Below, piece by piece: positions 9,289 to 19,418 of a stretch of DNA of 64,000 nucleotides. The stretch covers positions 1 to 64,000 of the forward strand of contig CAJWVO010000005.1 in NCBI GenBank assembly GCA_913048465.1, read 5' to 3'. Made by a program: the position numbers and the translations under genes. How positions within the stretch are numbered: the first letter of the stretch is position 1; each line of letters starts with the position of its first letter. The DNA comes from an uncultured Nitrosomonadales bacterium (GTDB lineage: Bacteria > Pseudomonadota > Gammaproteobacteria > Burkholderiales > Methylophilaceae). Below the pieces are notes generated by a model. The model was not told the origin of the DNA. It ran no database searches and saw nothing but the letters and a program-made list of their open reading frames with translations.

Positions 9289-10737
9289 CTTAAGAATTTT
9301 TCTGTAGGCACTTCTCAGCTTTTGTAGCTTGCTTGGATTGTCATTCAACTTTATGCCATAGCTTGGGAAAATTGCCCTTAATTTTTTTCTATATTCCTGA
9401 TTTTTATTAAAAAAGCACTTTTCAACAATCTCTAACATTGAGGCTGCAGAAACTGATGCTCCTGGAGAAGCACCCAATAAGGCAGCCAGAGTTTTGTTAT
9501 TATCATAAATAATCTCTGTTCCAAATTCTAATTTACCAAATAAACCATCTGAAGGTTTGATAATCTGCACTCTTTGTCCGGCAGATATTAATTTCCAGTC
9601 GGATGATTTTGCCTCGGGATAGAATTTCCTTAAATGTTTCATTCGGTTTGTATGATTTTGTAAGGCCTGTTTTACTAAGTAGGAGACAAGATTAAAATTT
9701 TTAATACCAACGGTTAGTATTTCTTTCAAATTTGATAATTTGATGGAGCTGGGAAAATCTAAAAATGAGCCTGATTTTAAAAATTTAAAGGTAAAACCAG
9801 CGAATGGGCCAAATAATAATGATTGTTTTCCGTTGATGTTACGAATATCGAGATGTGGCACAGACATCGGAGGTGCTCCTGTCTCGGCTTGACTATATAC
9901 CTTACCTTTATGCTGTTTAATGATAGTTTGATTGTCGCATACCAACCATTTGCCACTGATTGGAAAACCAGCATAACCTTTGGCTTGAGGTAATTTGAGG
10001 TTCTGAAGAATTTTAATTGAATTACCACCCGCACCTAAAAAAATAAAATTTGTATGTACCTGGCCTAATTGTGTTTGAAATTGGTAACCGTTATTCATTT
10101 TTTTGATTTTGGTTACGTGTTCATTGGTATGTATTTTGAAAGATGGATTTTTCAGTAATCTTTTAATTAAGATTGATGTTAACTGACCAAAATTTACATC
10201 CGTGCCGTATTCATAATTTGTAAGTGAGATGTTCTCATCATTTTTTCGACCTTTGATGAGCAGAGGAAATAGCGATTTGATTGTTTGCGCATCTTTTGTA
10301 AAAGTCATTCCTTTAAAAAGAGGTTGCTTGCTTATTAGCTTAAATCTTTTTTCTAAAAATTCTGTATTGCTTTTACCCCATACAAAACTAGCATGTGAAG
10401 ATTTGGTAATAAAGGTTTCAGGAGCAATGCTCTTATCATTTTTGACAATATAAGCCCACAATTGCAAGGATAGCTCGAACATTTCACAGACTGAAAGGGC
10501 CTTATTGAGATTGATTTTATTATTGTTCTCAGGCGTATAATTTAATTCACAATTTCCTGCGTGGCCCGTACCAGCATTATTTAAAGCGGCAGAACTCTCT
10601 TCGCCAAAGGAAGGTAGTTTTTCAAAGAGGTGGATTTTTAATTTTGGGTCAATTTCATGAAGAATTGTTGCCAATGTGGCACTCATTATGCCACCACCAA
10701 TCAAGGCGATATCAATTTTATTTACAATTTTTTGCAT
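9280..10737 (-). CDS. mqo: Malate:quinone oxidoreductase
   Basis: Membrane-associated FAD enzyme that oxidises malate to oxaloacetate and passes electrons to quinone. The N-terminal FAD-binding motif is ALIGGGIMSATLATIL (about 11-26), and NNAGTGHAGNCELNYTP is a hallmark of Mqo. The 485-residue length is typical. It could supply oxaloacetate for citrate or methylcitrate synthase, closing the route encoded at 33.9-50.2 kb. Its start is 38 bases from the divergent antiporter start, so both promoters share a very short region. Confidence 0.94.
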   Translation of the reverse strand: MQKIVNKIDIALIGGGIMSATLATILHEIDPKLKIHLFEKLPSFGEESSAALNNAGTGHAGNCELNYTPENNNKINLNKALSVCEMFELSLQLWAYIVKNDKSIAPETFITKSSHASFVWGKSNTEFLEKRFKLISKQPLFKGMTFTKDAQTIKSLFPLLIKGRKNDENISLTNYEYGTDVNFGQLTSILIKRLLKNPSFKIHTNEHVTKIKKMNNGYQFQTQLGQVHTNFIFLGAGGNSIKILQNLKLPQAKGYAGFPISGKWLVCDNQTIIKQHKGKVYSQAETGAPPMSVPHLDIRNINGKQSLLFGPFAGFTFKFLKSGSFLDFPSSIKLSNLKEILTVGIKNFNLVSYLVKQALQNHTNRMKHLRKFYPEAKSSDWKLISAGQRVQIIKPSDGLFGKLEFGTEIIYDNNKTLAALLGASPGASVSAASMLEIVEKCFFNKNQEYRKKLRAIFPSYGIKLNDNPSKLQKLRSAYRKILKLL

Positions 10738-10775
10738 CGCGTTATTATATGTAATTATTTAAAAATCTTAAAATT

Positions 10776-11987
10776 ATGTACCAAATAATTCTCGCTGTCG
10801 GACTTCTTATTTTTGCTGCTCATGCTTTAAGTTTTGTTTTTAAAAAGACCTTAATTCCAGATGTGTTAATTCTTATCATTTTTGGTATCGTAATTGGTCC
10901 TGTTCTTCATCTGGTCTCGTCCTCGGATTTTGGAAAAATAGGTCAGGTGATTACGACGATTGCTTTGGTGGTTATTCTTTTCGAAAGTGGCTGCTCTTTA
11001 AATTTCAAGGTGTTGATGAATTCATTTAAAACTTCAGGTTTTTTAACCCTGGCTAGTTTTATTGTAACCACAGTGATTGTTACCTTTTTTTCATTAAGCT
11101 TTTTAGATTTAAATTTTATTTCTAGCTTGATGCTTGGAGTTATCTTGGGAGGCACATCTTCAGCGGTAGTTGTTCCAATTACAAACGTTTTAGATATTGA
11201 GCCAACCACAAAAACAACCTTACTACTTGAATCAGCAGCAACTGACGTGCTTTGTATTCTTACATTATTCTCACTTGTTGAATTTTATGAACAGGAACAA
11301 GCCTTTAATATCATTAAATTTATATCAAGCATTGGCGCTTCTTTTATAATGGCAATCGTATTTGGCCTCTTTGCAGGAACTGTGTGGCTCATTATTATCG
11401 ATAAAATAAAAAACTTCCCGAATACTCTCACAACGACCATTGCTTGGTTATTCATTGTCTATGGATTGACTGAATTATTTGGTTATTCTGGCCCAATTGC
11501 AGCATTGGCGTTTGGTTTAATTCTTACTAATTATCAATCATTTGGTTTTATTAATAATTTTATTTTGGCTAAACATGAAATTAAGCCACTCACAAAAACA
11601 GAATTAGATTTTTATAGAGAGTTAGTTTTTTTGTTAAAGATTTTCTTTTTTATTTTCTTGGGAATTCAGTTCGAAATCAAGGAATATAATCTTCTCGCTT
11701 TTGCTGTCGTTTTAGTTTTTTTCATATTCATCTTCAGAATTCCAATGACAAAGATTTTATTTAAAGAGACAAGTTTTACGGATAAATCCTATATTTCAAT
11801 GATGGCTCCCAAGGGGTTAGCTGCCGCTGTCTTAGCATCCATTCCATTAACTTATAATGTCCCTGGATCAGAAGAGATCATTGATATTGTTTCAATGGTA
11901 GTGGTCTTCAGTATTATTCTTTGTGCAGTATTGGTGATGTTGTTTAGATTTAATTTTGTTAAACGGCTTTATCAGAAAGTATTGTAA
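10776..11987 (+). CDS. Cation:proton antiporter (CPA family)
   Basis: Polytopic inner-membrane protein of 403 residues with about 11-12 hydrophobic segments and the Na+/H+ exchanger domain. The pattern FESGCSLNF near residue 73 and GGTSSAVVVP near 130 are typical of the CPA1/CPA2 antiporters. It lacks the cytoplasmic regulatory domain of larger members. The exported ion (Na+ or K+) cannot be told from sequence. It is followed by a bidirectional-type hairpin before tRNA-Asn. Confidence 0.85.
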   Translation: MYQIILAVGLLIFAAHALSFVFKKTLIPDVLILIIFGIVIGPVLHLVSSSDFGKIGQVITTIALVVILFESGCSLNFKVLMNSFKTSGFLTLASFIVTTVIVTFFSLSFLDLNFISSLMLGVILGGTSSAVVVPITNVLDIEPTTKTTLLLESAATDVLCILTLFSLVEFYEQEQAFNIIKFISSIGASFIMAIVFGLFAGTVWLIIIDKIKNFPNTLTTTIAWLFIVYGLTELFGYSGPIAALAFGLILTNYQSFGFINNFILAKHEIKPLTKTELDFYRELVFLLKIFFFIFLGIQFEIKEYNLLAFAVVLVFFIFIFRIPMTKILFKETSFTDKSYISMMAPKGLAAAVLASIPLTYNVPGSEEIIDIVSMVVVFSIILCAVLVMLFRFNFVKRLYQKVL

Positions 11988-12018
11988 AAAAAGCCACATC
12001 AGCTGACGTGGCTTTGAA
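11988..12018 (-). terminator. Rho-independent terminator between antiporter and tRNA-Asn
   Basis: The arms AAAGCCAC and GTGGCTTT form a stem around a loop containing the self-complementary CAGCTG. On the minus strand the stem runs into a pure T tract (the A run at 11986-11992), so it fits best as terminator of tRNA-Asn. On the plus strand the following bases are only weakly T-rich, though it may also stop the antiporter transcript. Confidence 0.8.
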
Positions 12019-12020
12019 TT

Positions 12021-12096
12021 TGGCTCCCCAACCTGGGCTCGAACCAGGGACACACGGATTAACAGTCCGTTGCTCTACCGACTGAGCTATTGGGGA
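12021..12096 (-). tRNA. tRNA-Asn (anticodon GTT)
   Basis: 76-nt tRNA on the minus strand with an encoded CCA end. The acceptor arms TCCCCAA and TTGGGGA pair fully. The D-arm (AGCTCAGTCGGTAGAGC), the anticodon loop CTGTTAA with anticodon GTT, and the T-arm with GGTTCGAGCC are all intact. It lies between the antiporter (plus) and the aminotransferase (minus). Confidence 0.97.
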
Positions 12097-12148
12097 AGAG
12101 AAGTGAGATGGTAAACAGAAAATAGCTTTTGGTCAATATGAAATACAA

Positions 12149-13357
12149 TTAAATTTCTACTGCTTTTTTAATTCGTGAAATAGCCTCAATTAAATTTTCC
12201 ATAGAGGTGGCAAACGATAACCTAAAATAACCTTCAGCACCAAAAGCTGATCCAGGAACAACAGCAACATTGGCTTTATCTAGAAAGTATTCACACAATC
12301 CGATATCGTTATTTTTTGAAATAACATTTGCTTTAAACAACCGATCTATTGCATTTTGAGCATAAGGAAATGCATAAAAAGCACCCTCTGCTGGAATGCA
12401 GCTTAATCCTTTAATACTGTTTATATTTTCGACAACATAAGTATGTCTGAGCTTAAATTCCTTAACCATTTCAGCGATGCATTCGTTATTACCTCTTAGG
12501 GCTGTTTCAGCAGCAGCCTGTGATATAGATGATGGGTTGGAGGTTGACTGTGACTGTAATTTCGTCATGGCTTTAATAATTTTTGTTGGTCCAGCAGCAT
12601 AACCAATTCGCCATCCAGTCATAGAATAGGCTTTAGATACACCATTAAGAATGACTGACCTATCTTTTAAACTAGGATCTACCATCACAATATTATTAAA
12701 ATCTTGATCATTTAAATTAATATGTTCATAAATGTCATCGGAGGCAATGATCACGTTAGGATATTTATGAAGGACTGTTGCTAGTTGAAGCAATTCTTTT
12801 TTTGTGTAAACAGACCCTGTCGGATTTGAAGGCGAGTTTAAGAAAACTAATTTTGTTTTCTCTGTGAGAGCTGTATCGAGTTGCTCTGCAGTGATTTTAA
12901 AATTACCTTCAATAGTTGTTGAAATAATTTTAGCTTCAGCACCGGTGAGGACAGCAATGTCTTCATATGAAACCCAATACGGCGCAGGAATTACTACTTC
13001 ATCACCAGCATCTAAAACAGATAAACATAAATTAAAAATACACTGTTTGCCACCAACGCCGACAACAATTTCTTCTGATTTGTAATCAAGGCTGTTGTCA
13101 TTTTTAAATTTATCAACAATGGCATTTTTCAATGAGGGTATACCACCAACCGGTGTATATTTTGTTTTACCATCATTGATAGCTTGGATAGCACCCTGTT
13201 TAATAAAATCAGGAGTATCAAAATCAGGCTCACCTGCTGCTAAACCAATAATATCAATTCCCTGTGATTTTAATAATGAGGCTTTTGCAGTGACAGCTAA
13301 GGTAGGTGATTCTTTGATACGTTGGACTGCAAAAGATAAAGTTATATTTTCGGACAA
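12149..13357 (-). CDS. aspC: Class I pyridoxal-phosphate aminotransferase (aspartate aminotransferase type)
   Basis: 402-residue fold-type I aminotransferase of the Ib subgroup. Motifs are AGEPDFDTP near residue 42, NSPSNPTGSVY near 174, and the PLP-lysine site SKAYSMTGWRIGY near 240. The likely reaction is aspartate plus 2-oxoglutarate to oxaloacetate plus glutamate, but subgroup Ib members can also accept prephenate or aromatic acids. The only start giving the conserved N-terminus is a TTG (MSENITL...) without a clear Shine-Dalgarno, so the start is uncertain. Confidence 0.88.
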   Translation of the reverse strand: MSENITLSFAVQRIKESPTLAVTAKASLLKSQGIDIIGLAAGEPDFDTPDFIKQGAIQAINDGKTKYTPVGGIPSLKNAIVDKFKNDNSLDYKSEEIVVGVGGKQCIFNLCLSVLDAGDEVVIPAPYWVSYEDIAVLTGAEAKIISTTIEGNFKITAEQLDTALTEKTKLVFLNSPSNPTGSVYTKKELLQLATVLHKYPNVIIASDDIYEHINLNDQDFNNIVMVDPSLKDRSVILNGVSKAYSMTGWRIGYAAGPTKIIKAMTKLQSQSTSNPSSISQAAAETALRGNNECIAEMVKEFKLRHTYVVENINSIKGLSCIPAEGAFYAFPYAQNAIDRLFKANVISKNNDIGLCEYFLDKANVAVVPGSAFGAEGYFRLSFATSMENLIEAISRIKKAVEI

Positions 13358-13424
13358 GGTAAGTTTTAAAATTAAAGTGTTTAAAGATTAAGATTCTACA
13401 AAATAAATGACTATGCGTGAAGAA

Positions 13425-14408
13425 TTATTTCTCAAAAAGATCTTTTATTTCTAGCGCCTTATCCAAATTTATTTGATTTAATTTTTGATAGTATGCAAAA
13501 GCTACAGTAGGATCATCTTCTTTAAACAATTTTGCTAACTCAAATAAAGGATCAATATTATTTTTATCACATTGATTCGATTTTATGAATGCTTCCTTTG
13601 CTTTTATGTATTTTTCCATAGATAAATAAGCGTACCCTAGCTCATACCATGCTTCCGTATTATCAGGTTCTGTTTTAGTCCATTCTTTGGCTAACGGTAC
13701 AACTTTTTCCCACTCCATTTTTGCTTTGGGGACAGCAATTCTCAGATAATATGGCTTTTTGTCCTCATCTTCCTCCCAAAGCGCCTTTCCATCAATTGGA
13801 AAGTCATCATACTCTTTCTTGGCCATAAGCTCTTTTAGCCATTCAACAGGTACGGCGTAATAGGTACCATACCCTGTGGTCTTAAAGGTATTAATACCAA
13901 CAAGTTCACCATTCATATTAAATAGCCCACTTCCACTAGCACCTAGGCGAAATTTTGCGCTGGATAGAATTAGGTTTCCATTTTGATTTGGATATGTTGC
14001 AATGATTAACCCACCAATAGTTAATGGCACAGGGGCGCCATTTGAGTGTCCGATACCAACTACCTCATCATTTTTATTTAACACAGAAGTACCTAATGGT
14101 ATTGGAGTTCGATTTAGATTATGGACTTCCAATAGGCATAGGTCGTGCCAAGAATTTGATTTAACCGAAACAATTGAGTAAGTGGTATCACCTTGTGATA
14201 CCCAAGGTTTTTTTGTACCTCGAAGTACATGACAGTTAGTAACAATTTCATTTTCACCGACTATTACCCCGGACCCATACCCAAGTGAACCATTTTCTTG
14301 ATACCCTCTAATCATCACCACAGAGTTGTAAGCGTGCATTAATGCAGCTTGATCGTATGCTACTGCAGTTGAAGCTAAAAAAATGAGAGATAATATTAAT
14401 TTTTTCAT
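13425..14408 (-). CDS. Secreted trypsin-like serine protease with TPR tail
   Basis: 327 residues with a signal peptide (residues 1-17, cleavage after AVA). The chymotrypsin-fold domain has a visible catalytic triad: His60 (TNCH), Asp89 (HDLCLL) and Ser158 (GASGSG). Residues from about 230 look like two TPR-type helical repeats (WYELGYAYLSMEKYIKAKEAF). There is no PDZ domain, so this is not a DegP-type protease. Periplasmic or surface location is inferred. It is divergent from uvrB over 56 bases. The substrate is unknown. Confidence 0.85.
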   Translation of the reverse strand: MKKLILSLIFLASTAVAYDQAALMHAYNSVVMIRGYQENGSLGYGSGVIVGENEIVTNCHVLRGTKKPWVSQGDTTYSIVSVKSNSWHDLCLLEVHNLNRTPIPLGTSVLNKNDEVVGIGHSNGAPVPLTIGGLIIATYPNQNGNLILSSAKFRLGASGSGLFNMNGELVGINTFKTTGYGTYYAVPVEWLKELMAKKEYDDFPIDGKALWEEDEDKKPYYLRIAVPKAKMEWEKVVPLAKEWTKTEPDNTEAWYELGYAYLSMEKYIKAKEAFIKSNQCDKNNIDPLFELAKLFKEDDPTVAFAYYQKLNQINLDKALEIKDLFEK

Positions 14409-14464
14409 CTTTTAGTGACTGAGCTGAGACTATAAAGTTCTTTTGCTGATAATATTTATAGTTT

Positions 14465-16513
14465 ATGAATGAAGTCGAATTTAAAAATTATCCAAACAGT
14501 CCTTATGAGTTAGCTCTTCCGTTTGAGCCATCGGGAGATCAGCCAAAAGCTATTGAGCAACTAATAAATGGTATTAATCGTAATGAGAAGTTTCAAACAT
14601 TACTTGGGGTAACAGGGTCTGGAAAGACATTTACGATTGCAAATGTTATTGCTCAAACCGGAAGGCCTGCTATTGTGATGGCGCCAAATAAAACTTTGGC
14701 AGCACAACTATATTCTGAATTTAAAGAATTTTTTCCAAATAATTCCGTTGAATATTTTGTTTCCTACTACGATTACTACCAACCTGAGGCCTATGTTCCT
14801 GCTAGAGACCTTTTTATAGAAAAAGATTCGAGCATTAACGACCATATTGAACAAATGCGCCTCTCTGCAACTAAAGCACTTTTAGAACGAGATGATTCGA
14901 TAATTGTCGCTTCGGTTTCAGCCATTTATGGAATTGGCGACCCAGTTGATTATCAAGGAATGGTACTGCATATTCAGTCTGGCGAAAAAATCTTGCAAAG
15001 AAATATTGTGCAAAGACTTGTCTCGATGCAGTACGATCGAAATGATTTTGATTTCGCAAGAGGAACATTTCGCGTCCGTGGTGATGTGATTGATATATTC
15101 CCAGCTGAGAACTCAGAAACTGCCTTACGAATCTCGATGTTTGACGATGAAGTTGAGAGTCTCACTCTATTCGATCCGCTAACTGGTCAACTATTTAATA
15201 AAATCAAAAGATTTACGGTTTACCCATCTAGTCACTATGTCACCCCCCGACAAACTGTAGTGAATGCAATTGAAAAGATTAAAGTAGAGCTCCATGATCG
15301 GGTGAATTTTTACCTCAAAGAAAAAAGATTGGTTGAAGCACAGCGTATAGAGCAAAGAACAAAATTTGATATTGAGATGCTGAATGAAATTGGTTTTTGT
15401 AAGGGGATAGAAAACTACTCCAGGCATTTATCAGGAAGAGGTCCAGGAGAAGCGCCACCAACATTGATTGATTACCTACCTGATAATGCCTTAATGTTTT
15501 TTGATGAAAGTCACGTCACTATTCCGCAGATTGGGGGAATGTATAAAGGGGATAGGGCGAGAAAAGAGAATCTGGTCGATTTTGGATTTAGATTGCCGTC
15601 CGCCATGGATAATCGTCCATTAAAATTTGAGGAGTTTGAAAATCTGATGAAGCAATGTGTTTTTGTCTCGGCAACTCCAGCAGATTATGAAGATAAGCAT
15701 TCAAAAATTATCGTGGAACAGGTTGCTCGACCAACCGGCTTGGTGGATCCTGCGATAGAGGTATATCCAGCGGATTCGCAGGTTGATCATCTTCTAGGCG
15801 AGATAAAAAAAACCATTAAACAGGGAAATAGGGTGTTAGTCACCACACTAACAAAAAGGATGGCAGAAGATTTAACTGATTATTTAATTGAAAACGGTAT
15901 TAAGGTGAAATATTTACATTCAGATATTGACACTGTGGAACGTGTCGAGATTATTCGCGATTTACGCTTAAAAGAATTCGATGTTCTCGTTGGCATTAAT
16001 CTTCTGAGAGAAGGTCTTGATATTCCTGAGGTTGGTTTGGTTGCAGTTTTAGATGCAGATAAAGAAGGTTTTTTGAGGTCTGAGCGCTCTTTAATTCAAA
16101 CAGCGGGGAGGGCAGCAAGAAACCTAGATGGAAGGGTGATATTTTATGCAAATACAGAAACTAAGAGTATGAAGTCTGCCATGAAGGAAATGACGCGCAG
16201 GCGTGAGCGACAAATTGCCTACAATACAGAAAATAATATCACCCCAGCTGGAGTTCGAAAAAAAATTAAAGATATTATAGAAAAAGAAATGGACACAGAA
16301 TCCTTTAAAATTAATCAAAGTGAACGTAAAAAATATAGAAAATATGAAGATTTAACGGAACCAAAACTTATTAAAGAAATTTCTAAACTTGAAAAAAGTA
16401 TGCAGAAGTTTTCAAAAAATTTAGAATTTGAAAAAGCAGCAGAGATTAGGGATGAAATAAAGTTTTTAAAAGTAAAGGTGTACGGACCCAATCTAAAAGA
16501 TCATATGTCATAA
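14465..16513 (+). CDS. uvrB: UvrABC system protein B
   Basis: Damage-verification helicase of nucleotide excision repair, 682 residues. Walker A GVTGSGKT is near residue 44 and the beta-hairpin [12 protein letters not shown] near 100. The helicase C-terminal domain includes [15 protein letters not shown], and a C-terminal UVR domain ([23 protein letters not shown]) binds UvrC. The protein is complete. It acts with UvrA and UvrC, which are outside the window. Confidence 0.97.
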   Translation: MNEVEFKNYPNSPYELALPFEPSGDQPKAIEQLINGINRNEKFQTLLGVTGSGKTFTIANVIAQTGRPAIVMAPNKTLAAQLYSEFKEFFPNNSVEYFVSYYDYYQPEAYVPARDLFIEKDSSINDHIEQMRLSATKALLERDDSIIVASVSAIYGIGDPVDYQGMVLHIQSGEKILQRNIVQRLVSMQYDRNDFDFARGTFRVRGDVIDIFPAENSETALRISMFDDEVESLTLFDPLTGQLFNKIKRFTVYPSSHYVTPRQTVVNAIEKIKVELHDRVNFYLKEKRLVEAQRIEQRTKFDIEMLNEIGFCKGIENYSRHLSGRGPGEAPPTLIDYLPDNALMFFDESHVTIPQIGGMYKGDRARKENLVDFGFRLPSAMDNRPLKFEEFENLMKQCVFVSATPADYEDKHSKIIVEQVARPTGLVDPAIEVYPADSQVDHLLGEIKKTIKQGNRVLVTTLTKRMAEDLTDYLIENGIKVKYLHSDIDTVERVEIIRDLRLKEFDVLVGINLLREGLDIPEVGLVAVLDADKEGFLRSERSLIQTAGRAARNLDGRVIFYANTETKSMKSAMKEMTRRRERQIAYNTENNITPAGVRKKIKDIIEKEMDTESFKINQSERKKYRKYEDLTEPKLIKEISKLEKSMQKFSKNLEFEKAAEIRDEIKFLKVKVYGPNLKDHMS

Positions 16514-16530
16514 ATTCAATTTGTTTTTTA

Positions 16531-16558
16531 TTGATATTCTCTGAAATGTTAGTATAAT
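16531..16558 (+). promoter_or_regulatory. Sigma-70-type promoter for rpsF operon
   Basis: A TTGATA box at 16531-16536 and a TATAAT box at 16553-16558 are separated by 16 bases, lying 62 bases upstream of the rpsF ATG. They fit a strong housekeeping promoter for the rpsF-priB-rpsR-rplI transcript. The leader between them and rpsF contains a GCCTC/GAGGC hairpin (about 16576-16600), then GAGGA as ribosome binding site. Confidence 0.65.
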
Positions 16559-16620
16559 TTTCATTTTTTAATCCTTGCCTCACAGCATTTGACTGGAGGC
16601 TATAACCAAGAGGAAACACT

Positions 16621-17007
16621 ATGCGACATTACGAAGTTGTATTTATCGTTCATCCTGATCAAAGCGAACAAGTTCCTGCGATGATCGAGCGATATCAAAC
16701 CCTCCTAAAAACAAACTCTGGCAACATTCACCGTCTTGAGGACTGGGGCAGAAGACAGTTAGCTTATCCAATTCAAAAAATTCATAAAGCTCATTATGTT
16801 TTAATGAATATTGAATGTGATCAAAAAACACTTGAAGAGCTAGAGACATCATTCAAATTTAATGATGCTGTTTTAAGACACCTTACTTTCGCAACCAAAG
16901 ATGCAGTAACAACTCCATCCCCAATGATGAAAGAAGAAAAATCTAAAACAATCGTTGGCGATCAAGAGTCAGTTGATAGCAAGGAAGAGGAAACTAGCGA
17001 ATCTTGA
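16621..17007 (+). CDS. rpsF: 30S ribosomal protein S6
   Basis: 128-residue S6 protein beginning [19 protein letters not shown], with the conserved [12 protein letters not shown] motif at about residues 40-51. The acidic C-terminal tail (about 100-128) is where RimK-type modification occurs in some species. S6 pairs with S18 on the 30S platform, and rpsR lies two genes downstream. A GAGGA sequence precedes the ATG at good spacing. Confidence 0.97.
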   Translation: MRHYEVVFIVHPDQSEQVPAMIERYQTLLKTNSGNIHRLEDWGRRQLAYPIQKIHKAHYVLMNIECDQKTLEELETSFKFNDAVLRHLTFATKDAVTTPSPMMKEEKSKTIVGDQESVDSKEEETSES

Positions 17008-17291
17008 ATGAATTAGTGTTGGTTGGAGCGGTGTCCAGTCTTGATGATATTAGATACACGCCAGCAAATGTTCCAATCAGAAATTTAACTATTCATTTTG
17101 AAGATTTAAGTAAAAAAAAATTTTTTAAATTTGTTGAATTTAAGATAAATGCAGTAGTGATAGGTGACTTGGTAAAAGAAGATTTGACGATTAACGAAAC
17201 TTACCAATTTAGAGGTTTTTTAGATAGAAAGTCAAAAAAATCGAATCAACTGCTATTTAACATTCAAGAATTCAAGTTAAGGAGTAAATGA
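17004..17291 (+). CDS. priB: Primosomal replication protein N
   Basis: 95-residue single-OB-fold protein of the PriB family, which helps PriA load DnaB at stalled forks. The N-terminus [12 protein letters not shown] is canonical for PriB. The start codon is TTG, overlapping the rpsF stop by 4 bases; no in-frame ATG gives the conserved start. Its position between rpsF and rpsR is characteristic of Beta- and Gammaproteobacteria and is one basis for the taxonomic guess. Helicase DnaB, its functional partner, is encoded 750 bases downstream. Confidence 0.9.
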   Translation: MNELVLVGAVSSLDDIRYTPANVPIRNLTIHFEDLSKKKFFKFVEFKINAVVIGDLVKEDLTINETYQFRGFLDRKSKKSNQLLFNIQEFKLRSK

Positions 17292-17292
17292 T

Positions 17293-17520
17293 ATGGCAAG
17301 AGATATGATAAGAAGAAGAAGATACTGTCGCTTTTCAGCTGAAGGTATCAAAGAAGTTGATTATAAAGATGTTGATTTACTAAAAGACTTTATTTTAGAG
17401 AATGGTAAGATTATTCCAGCTAGAATTACTGGTACAAAAGCTCGCTATCAAAGACAGCTAACAACTGCAGTAAAACGTGCGCGATTTCTAGCTCTTATTC
17501 CTTACACTGACAAACATTAA
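17293..17520 (+). CDS. rpsR: 30S ribosomal protein S18
   Basis: 75-residue S18 with the RRRRYCRF start and the conserved block [19 protein letters not shown], followed by [15 protein letters not shown]. Full length for the family. It sits 1 base after priB and 10 bases before rplI, with AAGGAG before the rplI start. Confidence 0.98.
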   Translation: MARDMIRRRRYCRFSAEGIKEVDYKDVDLLKDFILENGKIIPARITGTKARYQRQLTTAVKRARFLALIPYTDKH

Positions 17521-17530
17521 GGAGATAGGC

Positions 17531-17983
17531 ATGCAAGTTATATTATTAGAAAAAATTGCTAACTTAGGTAACCTTGGTGATGTGGTTAAAGTTAAAGACG
17601 GTTATGGTAGAAACTTTTTAATTCCTCAAGGCAAAGCAAAAAGAGCAACAGAGTCTAACATGGCTGAATTTGAGGCTAAAAAAGCTGAATTTGAAAAACA
17701 ACAGGCAGCTTTACTTAAGTCAGCACAAGATCGTGGTAAAAAATTAGATGGTTTCACATTGCAAGTAACCCAAAAAGCAGGCGTGGATGGTAAATTATTT
17801 GGCTCTGTAACGAATTTTGACATTGCTGAAGATTTAGTTAAGGCTGGTCATGAAGTTACAAAATCAGAAATCAGAATGCCTGATGGTCCTCTTAAGATTG
17901 TTGGTGATCACAAAGTTTCAATTGCTCTTCATGCCGATGTTGTGGTTGAAATTACAGTCTCTGTTCTCGGAGAATCTGAATAA
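17531..17983 (+). CDS. rplI: 50S ribosomal protein L9
   Basis: 150-residue L9 with the N-terminal rRNA-binding domain ([19 protein letters not shown], then [16 protein letters not shown]), the long connecting helix (about 42-75, Lys/Glu-rich) and the C-terminal domain. A strong AAGGAG Shine-Dalgarno lies upstream. It is the last gene of the ribosomal operon, followed by a classic terminator. Confidence 0.98.
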   Translation: MQVILLEKIANLGNLGDVVKVKDGYGRNFLIPQGKAKRATESNMAEFEAKKAEFEKQQAALLKSAQDRGKKLDGFTLQVTQKAGVDGKLFGSVTNFDIAEDLVKAGHEVTKSEIRMPDGPLKIVGDHKVSIALHADVVVEITVSVLGESE

Positions 17984-17998
17984 AAATTATTTTTTTTA

Positions 17999-18023
17999 GG
18001 CTGCCACTGGCAGCCTTTTTTTT
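17999..18023 (+). terminator. Rho-independent terminator of rpsF-rplI operon
   Basis: A 7-bp G+C-rich stem, GGCTGCC and GGCAGCC, with loop ACT is followed by a run of eight T. It lies 15 bases after the rplI stop and ends 18 bases before dnaB, so dnaB must have its own promoter or rely on readthrough. Confidence 0.93.
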
Positions 18024-18041
18024 ATCGTTTATAATCAATAA

Positions 18042-19418
18042 ATGGCCGACGATTCGATTAGTAAATTAAGACTCCCACCTCACTCATTAGAGGCTGAACA
18101 GTCCTTACTTGGAGGTTTATTGATTGATAATGAAGCGCTAGATAAAGTTGCTGATCTAGTGTCGGTTAAAGATTTTTACCGTCAAGATCATCAAATTATT
18201 TATCAACATATCCATCTATTAATTGAAAGATCACAGCCTGCTGATATAGTAACTGTGGGCGAGTCTCTTGAATCGAATTCAGAATTAAATACGGTTGGCG
18301 GCCTTGAGTATTTGGGACTACTTGCTGAAAGTACGCCCACAGCTGCAAACATCAGAGGCTATGCACAGATTATTAGAGAGCGATCAATCATGCGCAATCT
18401 AGTAGAAGTTGGTACGGATATTGTTGACAATGCCCTGTCTCCACAAGGAAGAGATGCTCAACAATTATTAGATGAGTCTGAGTCAAAAATTTTCCAAATC
18501 GCTGAGGCCGGCAAAAATGATCGTATCGGTTTTACTGACATTAAAGAGTTATTACCTCAGGTAGCCGAAAGAATTGACCAATTATTTCAAAGAGATAATC
18601 CATCCGATGTAACTGGAATCCCGACTGGTTATAAAGATCTAGATATGATGACCTCAGGCTTGCAGCCTGGCGATTTAATTATTATTGCAGGTCGTCCGTC
18701 TATGGGTAAAACTTCTCTTGCTTTGAATATGTGCGAGTATGTTTCAGTTGATAATGGCTTACCAACGGCAGTTTTTTCTATGGAGATGGCTTCAACACAA
18801 CTTGTTTCTAGGTTAATTGGTTCTGTGGGCAAGTTAAATCAACATAAGATGAGAACAGGGCAGCTTGATGATAACGATTGGGAGAAATTATCTTATGCTC
18901 TTGGTCAATTAAATGAAGCACCGATTTTTATTGATGAAGGATCCGCCTTAAACCCATATGAAGTTCGCGCTAGAGCCAGAAGACTTCATAAACAATGCGG
19001 CAGATTGGGTCTTATAGTGATTGATTATCTACAATTAATGGGCTCGGCTGGTTCGACTGAAAATCGAGCTACTGAGATATCTGAAATTTCAAGATCCTTG
19101 AAAGCATTAGCTAAAGAACTTAACGTTCCAGTTATTGCTTTATCTCAATTGAATCGGAGTGTGGAGCAAAGACCAGATAAGCGGCCGGTTATGTCAGATT
19201 TAAGAGAATCTGGCGCGATTGAACAAGATGCAGATGTCATTATGTTTATTTATCGTGATGAGGTTTATAACCCAGAAACGCCGGACAAGGGTATAGCTGA
19301 AATTATTCTGGCTAAACAGAGAAATGGTCCTGTAGGCAGGGTGAAATTAACATTTTTGGGTGAATATACTAAATTTGAAAATTACGCTAACCCCATAGGT
19401 TATGATATTCCAGAATAA
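18042..19418 (+). CDS. dnaB: Replicative DNA helicase DnaB
   Basis: Hexameric 5'-3' helicase of the replication fork, 458 residues. It has an N-terminal DnaG/DnaC-interaction domain beginning KLRLPPHSLEAEQSLLGGL and a RecA-like C-terminal domain with Walker A GRPSMGKTS (near residue 217). IVIDYLQLM and SQLNRSVEQRPDKRPVMSDL are also conserved. There is no intein or insertion. The stop overlaps the alr start (TAATG). Confidence 0.98.
   Translation: MADDSISKLRLPPHSLEAEQSLLGGLLIDNEALDKVADLVSVKDFYRQDHQIIYQHIHLLIERSQPADIVTVGESLESNSELNTVGGLEYLGLLAESTPTAANIRGYAQIIRERSIMRNLVEVGTDIVDNALSPQGRDAQQLLDESESKIFQIAEAGKNDRIGFTDIKELLPQVAERIDQLFQRDNPSDVTGIPTGYKDLDMMTSGLQPGDLIIIAGRPSMGKTSLALNMCEYVSVDNGLPTAVFSMEMASTQLVSRLIGSVGKLNQHKMRTGQLDDNDWEKLSYALGQLNEAPIFIDEGSALNPYEVRARARRLHKQCGRLGLIVIDYLQLMGSAGSTENRATEISEISRSLKALAKELNVPVIALSQLNRSVEQRPDKRPVMSDLRESGAIEQDADVIMFIYRDEVYNPETPDKGIAEIILAKQRNGPVGRVKLTFLGEYTKFENYANPIGYDIPE

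Noticed and set aside
16560-16620. rpsF leader considered as a known S6:S18 regulatory RNA motif
   Set aside because: A small GCCTC/GAGGC hairpin is present, but I cannot see the conserved CCG-containing loop that would support the family.
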